Positions 53,134-57,818 of a stretch of DNA of 57,818 bases are shown here, piece by piece. Source of the DNA: Streptomyces benahoarensis (lineage in GTDB: Bacteria > Actinomycetota > Actinomycetes > Streptomycetales > Streptomycetaceae); NCBI RefSeq assembly GCF_007280575.1, contig NZ_VKJP01000007.1, positions 1 through 57,818 on the forward strand, written 5' to 3'. Each line of letters opens with the position of its first letter. Positions within the stretch are counted from its first letter, which is position 1. Under the pieces are notes generated by a model, which saw only the letters and a program-made list of their open reading frames with translations, was not told where the DNA came from and did no database searches. The position numbers and the translations under genes were made by a program.

Positions 53134-54036
53134 ATGCGTGATCTTGTAGCGGGGATGCGGTATCTGACCAGGGGACAGCGGTGGGTCGCCGGGCACGGGC
53201 GGTGGTGGGGGTTCGGGATGATCCCGACGCTCATCGCCCTGGTGCTCCATGTGGCGGCGCTGACCGCCCTGGCGCTCTTCTCGGGGGACCTCGCGGCTTG
53301 GGCCACGCCGTTCGCGGACGGCTGGGGCGCGCCGTGGCAGGGGCTGCTGCGCGGCCTGTTCGTGGCGCTGCTCGTCGCCGGCGGGTTGATGCTCTCCGTG
53401 CTGACCTTCACGGCGGTGACGCTGCTGATCGGCGACCCGTTCTACGAGTCCCTGTCGGAGCGGGTCGAGGAGTCCGAGGGCCGCTGCCCGAGCGCACCGG
53501 ACCGGTCGCTGTGGCGGGAGATCTGGATCGCGCTCTGCGACAGCGTCCAGGTGCTGCGGCGTGCGGCGCCGTTCGGCATCGCGCTGTTCGTGCTGGGCTT
53601 CGTGCCGTTCATCGGGCAGACCGTCGTCCCGGCCGTCGGCTTCTGCGTCTCCGGCTTCTTCCTCGCCTTCGAGCTGACGTCGGTGGCGATGCAGCGCCGC
53701 GACATACCGGTGCGCGAGCGGCTGCGCCTGCTCGGCGGCCGCAAGGCACTCGCCGTCGGCTTCGGCGCGCCCGTCGCCCTGCTGTTCCTCATACCCTTCG
53801 CCGCGGTGTTCCTGATGCCGGGCGCGGTGGCCGGGGCGACGCTGCTGGTACGCGATCTGGTGCCGGACGAGCGCGCGCCGGGCGCGGCGGACGGGCCGGG
53901 CGCCGAGGTGCCGGTCGCCGTCGCCGGGCCGGTGGGTGCGGGTGCGCCGCCGCAGGCCGGTGCGTCCGGCGCGGTCGGTACGGGCGGCGGGTTCGGGCCG
54001 CCGCCCGCGCCGTTCACCCCCGGCCCGGGGGCGTGA
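53134..54036 (+). CDS. EI24/CysZ-like integral membrane protein
   Basis: The 300-residue protein has four to six hydrophobic helices (MIPTLIALVLHVAALTALAL, LFVALLVAGGLMLSVLTFTA, FGIALFVLGFVPFIGQTVVP, PVALLFLIPFAAVFLMPGAV) and the EI24/CysZ motif GDPFYESLSERVEE. CysZ imports sulfate in some bacteria, but actinobacterial members are uncharacterised. The C-terminal 60 residues are a Gly/Ala/Pro-rich low-complexity tail. TAGGGT seven bases before the ATG suggests a leaderless message. Confidence 0.85.
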   Translation: MRDLVAGMRYLTRGQRWVAGHGRWWGFGMIPTLIALVLHVAALTALALFSGDLAAWATPFADGWGAPWQGLLRGLFVALLVAGGLMLSVLTFTAVTLLIGDPFYESLSERVEESEGRCPSAPDRSLWREIWIALCDSVQVLRRAAPFGIALFVLGFVPFIGQTVVPAVGFCVSGFFLAFELTSVAMQRRDIPVRERLRLLGGRKALAVGFGAPVALLFLIPFAAVFLMPGAVAGATLLVRDLVPDERAPGAADGPGAEVPVAVAGPVGAGAPPQAGASGAVGTGGGFGPPPAPFTPGPGA

Positions 54037-54044
54037 CGGGGCCA

Positions 54045-54120
54045 GGGGCGCCGGTGGCGGCGGACGTACCGCTGCGGCCTGTCGGACCACGGCGGTCGGC
54101 CGGGTGGGCACCGGCGCCCC
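54045..54120. terminator. Long-loop inverted repeat between convergent genes
   Basis: GGGGCGCCGGTG (54045-54056) and CACCGGCGCCCC (54109-54120) are perfectly complementary, with 52 bases between. It fills the space between the EI24-type gene and the nuclease gene and can form a terminator in either direction. Confidence 0.6.
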
Positions 54121-54132
54121 GGGCGGGGCGGC

Positions 54133-55980
54133 TCAGGGGCGGATCCGCAGCACCTGCGGGTCGTGGTCGCTGGCCTGGTCGGCGTACTCCGCGTTGAGGT
54201 GCACCACGTCGTAGTCGGTGTTGCTCAGATGCGGGCCGGTGAGCATGTGGTCGAGGACCTGGGAGTTGCCGGAGTAGACATAGCCGTAGCGTTCCGCGCG
54301 GGGCAGGCCGCCCATCTGGTCGGTGAGGACACCGCCCGCGGTGAGGGTCTTGAGGGCGGGGGAGAACTGGTAGTCGTTGAGGTCACCGGCGACCACCACA
54401 TCGGCCTTGGGGTCCTTGGCCAGCAGGTCCTTGACGAAGCCGTTCACCAGGCGGGCCTGGGCGGTGCGCTGCTTCTCGGAGCTCCGGGCGGGCTGCTGGA
54501 AACGGCTGTCGAGGCCCTGGTCACCGCCCTTGGAGTTGAAGTGGTTGGCGACGACGAACAGGCGGCTGTCCGGGCGGCCCTTGACGGCGAACCGGCCCAC
54601 CAGCGGTTTACGGCTGTCCTGCCACGCCGGGTCGGTCGGCGCGATCCGCCCGGGGGACGCCGACAGTGTGGCCCTGCCGTGGTCGGCGCGGGCCTCGACG
54701 GGAGTGGTGGCGTCACCGCCCGGGATGTCGGTGAAGTCCACCGTCGCGGGGTTGTAGAGGAACGCGACCCGGATGTTGCCGCCGGGCTGCCCGCCGTCCT
54801 TGTCGTTCTCGGGATCGATCTGCCGCCACCGATAGGCCGGGCCGCCGGCCGCCTCGACGGCGGCGGTCAGCTTCTTCAGCGTGGCGTCCGCGGTGACCGT
54901 ACCGTCGTCGGTCGCCCCGCTGTCGTCCTGGACCTCCTCCAGGGCCACCACGTCCGGCGCGGCGAGGTTCTTGACCAGCCCCTTCGCCAGCCGGTCGAAC
55001 TTCGCCTGCGGGGTGGCGGGGGAGAGGTTCTCGACGTTGTACGTCGCGACGGCGACCTCGCCGGGCCGGGAGGCGCGGGTCGTCTCGGGCGCCGGGGCGT
55101 GGCCGGTGACCTTCCCCAGCGTTGTGGCCTGGAGGGTGTAGCCGCCGAAGTTGTCGTAGTCCAGCGGGCCTTCGGTGGTGCCGCCGAGGGTGGTGCCGAC
55201 GTCGGCCGCCGGGAAGGGGTGCGTATCGAGCGGCAGCAGCGAACCGACCTTGATCCGGGCCGGGTTGGGGTCGGCGTACGAGCCGTAGAGGACGCCGCCG
55301 CGGGCGGTGCGGGAGTGCTTCGGGTCGGCGGTCACCCACAGCTCGTGGTGGGTGTTGGTCGGGCCGACGACGGGCGCGTCGGCGACCGAGACCCGCATGC
55401 CCTCCAGGGACTCGTACAGGTCCAGGGCGTAGGAGCGGGGGCGCAGCGGCAGCGACTCGATGCTGCCGCCGTCCGCGTCGGGGGCGTAGTCGCTGGGTAT
55501 CGCGGCGGCGTCGAGGCGGACGGGGGCGGGCAGCGGGCGGCCGGACGCGGTGACCTGCCAGGTGGTGCCGGTCAGCTCGGTGACGGACTGGAGCCCGGCG
55601 TCCTTTCCGCCGGGGTGGTACTCCTCGACCGTGCCGTCGAGGGTGACCGCGTCACCGACGGCGACCTGCGGTGTCGTCTTCCCGGTGAAGACGAAGAGCG
55701 CCTCGCTGGTTGCCGGGGAGTCGTCCGGCTGCGGGTCCTGCACCCAGAAGCCGCGGGCGGAGCCGAAGGTGCGCAGCGCGGTGACGACGCCGGGTACACC
55801 GGAGACCTGCTTCCCGGCGAGCGGGGAGAGGCGGGTGGTGCCCTGGATGTCGTGGATGCGGGTACCGGCGGCGTGGGCGGCCTGCGGGAGCGCCACCAGA
55901 CCGGCGGCGAGGGCGGCGGCCACCGCCGCGGCGACGGTGACCGGTCTGCGGAGCGGGCGGCGGGACGGCGAGGACGGCAT
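54133..55980 (-). CDS. Secreted endonuclease/exonuclease/phosphatase-family nuclease
   Basis: The 615-residue precursor has a signal peptide (RRPVTVAAAVAAALAAGLVA, ending near AAHAA). Residues about 40-250 contain OB-fold-type repeats like those of NucH/ExeM nucleases (IHDIQGTTRLSPLAGKQVSG, GFWVQDPQPDDSPATSEALF). Residues about 320-615 are the EEP catalytic domain: VATYNVENLSPATP (Asn), VVALEEVQDDSG (Glu), FVVANHFNSKGGDQ, VVAGDLNDYQFSP (Asp, Asn) and ASDHDPQVLRI (Asp, His). It probably degrades extracellular DNA for nutrients or during hyphal death. GGAGGCGCC lies before the ATG. Confidence 0.92.
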   Translation of the reverse strand: MPSSPSRRPLRRPVTVAAAVAAALAAGLVALPQAAHAAGTRIHDIQGTTRLSPLAGKQVSGVPGVVTALRTFGSARGFWVQDPQPDDSPATSEALFVFTGKTTPQVAVGDAVTLDGTVEEYHPGGKDAGLQSVTELTGTTWQVTASGRPLPAPVRLDAAAIPSDYAPDADGGSIESLPLRPRSYALDLYESLEGMRVSVADAPVVGPTNTHHELWVTADPKHSRTARGGVLYGSYADPNPARIKVGSLLPLDTHPFPAADVGTTLGGTTEGPLDYDNFGGYTLQATTLGKVTGHAPAPETTRASRPGEVAVATYNVENLSPATPQAKFDRLAKGLVKNLAAPDVVALEEVQDDSGATDDGTVTADATLKKLTAAVEAAGGPAYRWRQIDPENDKDGGQPGGNIRVAFLYNPATVDFTDIPGGDATTPVEARADHGRATLSASPGRIAPTDPAWQDSRKPLVGRFAVKGRPDSRLFVVANHFNSKGGDQGLDSRFQQPARSSEKQRTAQARLVNGFVKDLLAKDPKADVVVAGDLNDYQFSPALKTLTAGGVLTDQMGGLPRAERYGYVYSGNSQVLDHMLTGPHLSNTDYDVVHLNAEYADQASDHDPQVLRIRP

Positions 55981-56200
55981 GGCAGGCGCCTCCGGAGGGC
56001 GGGAGAGGGTGGGGGCGGAGCGGGGTGAGGCGCGTGATCCGCGTCTTCTACGCGCGTCAATCTCTTGTGTGCCCAGGGGAGTTGTCAAGGTGTTCCGGAT
56101 GACCGGGAGCGGGCCGCGGGGTGAACCGTCCGGCATGCGGGGAATTCCGTCTACGCTGGGGCGCGCACGAGCCGAAGTCCCCCGAGGAGCTGAGCCCCAG

Positions 56201-57688
56201 ATGTCCGCAGACCGCCCAACCCTGCCGCCGGTGCGGCTGCACTCCGAAGCGGAATTGGCCCGGGACGCGCTGAACGCTCCCTTGATGGCGCGGGCGGCGC
56301 AGCTCGCCCGCTGGGCCGAGCGGGGCGTCCCCGTCGGCGTCGGCGGCGAGATCCTGGAGGAGTCGCTGGGCGCCGCCACCGAGCACCTGGGGCTCGCCGC
56401 CGACGAGGACGGCCCCGGGCTCACCGCCGAGGCGTGGCAGCTTGCCGTCGACACCGGTCTCGTCGAGGTCGAGGAGACCGAGGAGACCGGCGAGGGCGAC
56501 GACGCGGAGGACAGCGCGGCCGTCGGCCTGGCCAAGCCCGGCGAGGAGCTGACGCAGCTCACCGGCGGCAGCCCGCAGGACGTCCTCGACATCTGGCTCG
56601 GCGGCATGGAAACGGTGCTCGCCGACGCGGTCGCCCCGGACCTCGCCGACCTCGCCGATCAGCTTGCCGACGGTGGCGAACTGGACCTCGACGCCCTCGA
56701 CTGGAACCCCGAGGAGGAGGCCGAACTCCTCGACGGCATCCTCGGCAACCTCTACCTGCTGACCGCGCTCGGCGACGCGCCCGGCCAGAGCGTGCCGCTG
56801 CCCGCACTCGCCGCCTCCATGATCGTGCCCGACGACATGGAGGAGCCGACCGACGACATCCTCGAAGAGGTCTCCGAGGCGATGATGCGCCTGGACGACC
56901 AGTTCCGGGTGCTGGAGCCCATCGGTCTGGTGGCGTACCAGCCGGTCGACGAGGCGCTCATCGAGGAGCTGGACGACGCGGGCGACACGGTCCGCGCCGC
57001 CGAGCCGCTGACCGACGAGGACGTCACCCGCTACGGCATGGTCCGGCTGACCCCGCTCGGCGTCTACGCGGTCCGCGCCCGGATGCAGGAGGCGGGCGTG
57101 TACGCCCCGGCCGTCGGCGATCTCCGGGACGCCGCCGCCGGGACGCTGCTGGACGCGCTGCCCGACTACCCCGAGGACCTGGCGCGGGAGGAGTCCGAGC
57201 AGTGGCTCGCGCCCCGTACGCCGCTGGACGCCGCGCGGGAGCTGCTGGTGGCGGCCCGCGGTGACGACGAGGGGGCCCCGCTGCGCAGGCTCGCCGCGCA
57301 GCAGACGCTGGCGCTGGTCGGCGCGGACGCCGAGCCCGCGCTCCGGGAGGTGCTGGACGACCGGCAGCTGGGCGGGCTGGCCCGGGTCTGGCTGGCGGAG
57401 CGGGGGTTCGCCGACATCCCCGAGCCGTCCCAGGACATGATCTTCTGGCTGACCGTCGACACCATCGCCGCCCAGCTGGGCACCGCCGAGGAGGACACCG
57501 ACGAGCTGCGTGACCTGATCGTGGGGCTGACGGGGCAGCACAGCGGCTTCTTCGACGCGGTCTGGCAGGTGGACCACCCGGCGACGCCCGACGTCCTGGA
57601 GGCGATGGGCCGGCTGCACCCCGACCGGAAGGCCGCCAAGGAGGCGCGGACGGCCGCCTTCAAGGCGCGGTCGCGCGCGGAGGACTGA
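56201..57688 (+). CDS. Acidic protein of unknown function, 495 aa
   Basis: ATG 56201 follows GAGGAG; the longer upstream frame is antisense to the nuclease. The protein is highly acidic, especially near residues 85-110 (VEVEETEETGEGDDAEDSA) and 155-185 (LDLDALDWNPEEEAELLDGI), with no cysteine-rich, signal or membrane segment. A winged-helix-like segment may lie near 270-300 (DVTRYGMVRLTPLGVYAVRA), and the last 150 residues look like HEAT-type helical repeats (AARELLVAARGDDEGAPLRR, QTLALVGADAEPALREVLDD). The ending HPDRKAAKEARTAAFKARSR is basic. The function is unknown; an interaction scaffold is possible. Confidence 0.85.
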   Translation: MSADRPTLPPVRLHSEAELARDALNAPLMARAAQLARWAERGVPVGVGGEILEESLGAATEHLGLAADEDGPGLTAEAWQLAVDTGLVEVEETEETGEGDDAEDSAAVGLAKPGEELTQLTGGSPQDVLDIWLGGMETVLADAVAPDLADLADQLADGGELDLDALDWNPEEEAELLDGILGNLYLLTALGDAPGQSVPLPALAASMIVPDDMEEPTDDILEEVSEAMMRLDDQFRVLEPIGLVAYQPVDEALIEELDDAGDTVRAAEPLTDEDVTRYGMVRLTPLGVYAVRARMQEAGVYAPAVGDLRDAAAGTLLDALPDYPEDLAREESEQWLAPRTPLDAARELLVAARGDDEGAPLRRLAAQQTLALVGADAEPALREVLDDRQLGGLARVWLAERGFADIPEPSQDMIFWLTVDTIAAQLGTAEEDTDELRDLIVGLTGQHSGFFDAVWQVDHPATPDVLEAMGRLHPDRKAAKEARTAAFKARSRAED

Positions 57689-57705
57689 CGGGCGGCAGCC
57701 CCGTA

Positions 57706-57748
57706 CGGCGGGCGGCGCGGACACCGGGGGTGTCGGCGCCGCCCGCCG
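57706..57748 (+). terminator. Terminator after the acidic protein gene
   Basis: Outer arms 57706-57718 and 57736-57748 (13 bp) and inner arms GACACC (57720-57725) / GGTGTC (57729-57734) form a long stem with a GGG loop and one unpaired base on each side. The remaining 70 bases to the edge show no gene. Confidence 0.82.
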
Positions 57749-57818
57749 GTGTGTTGGCGGTGGGGCGGGGCGCCGTGCGGATGGCCGGGGCTCCCGGGGC
57801 GTGGCACCCCGTTCAACC

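Overview
The window is high-GC actinobacterial DNA, almost certainly from a Streptomyces chromosome. Codons end mostly in G or C, GTG starts and 4-base ATGA/GTGA stop-start overlaps are common, and the core gene order (uvrA, uvrC-rapZ-yvcK-whiA, gap-pgk-tpiA-secG, an RbpA-type factor, pgi, pgl-opcA-zwf-tal-tkt, ctaB/ctaA, sufR-suf operon, dapD) is the arrangement familiar from Streptomyces. No rRNA, tRNA or CRISPR array was seen.

Region 1 (1 to about 6490) is the right-hand part of an integrative conjugative element of the actinomycete (AICE) type. A minus-strand train of small, often overlapping genes surrounds a DUF2637 (SpdB-like) membrane protein. It is headed by a divergent GntR/UTRA regulator with a clear palindromic operator. 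Integrase, excisionase, replication and FtsK-like transfer genes are not in view and presumably lie off the left edge. The most striking feature here is a set of seven 21-bp-phased direct repeats (2757-2957) that crosses a gene boundary, together with a 22-bp inverted repeat (106-190).

Region 2 (6491-20684) is mixed. It holds an MBL hydrolase and a mycothiol-dependent isomerase-like protein; a FAD monooxygenase divergent from a TetR regulator; uvrA; a sugar/polyol module (PfkB kinase and LacI repressor divergent from a zinc dehydrogenase, with a perfect 38-bp palindrome between); a Tat-type Rieske lipoprotein; and an XRE-type regulator divergent from a secreted papain-like protease with a membrane partner.

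Region 3 (20685-38807) is core metabolism and control. uvrC has a LexA-independent DNA-damage promoter motif and is coupled to rapZ, yvcK and whiA. Then come gap, pgk, tpiA, secG, a small RbpA-family protein and pgi, and on the other strand the pentose phosphate operon tkt-tal-zwf-opcA-pgl.

Region 4 (38808-50955) holds heme O and heme A synthases, a small hypothetical gene, an ABC-2 exporter and the suf iron-sulfur assembly operon. The suf operon is led by sufR with a CAAC-N6-GTTG operator on its start codon. Two tiny ORFs bridge neighbours with stop-start overlaps at both ends, one between sufC and sufS and one between the ABC ATPase and permease genes.

Region 5 (50956-57818) has an SMR transporter-TetR pair, dapD, an EI24/CysZ-like membrane protein, a secreted nuclease and an acidic protein of unknown function. 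Many genes appear to be leaderless, with a TAGGnT-like -10 box 6-7 bases before the ATG.
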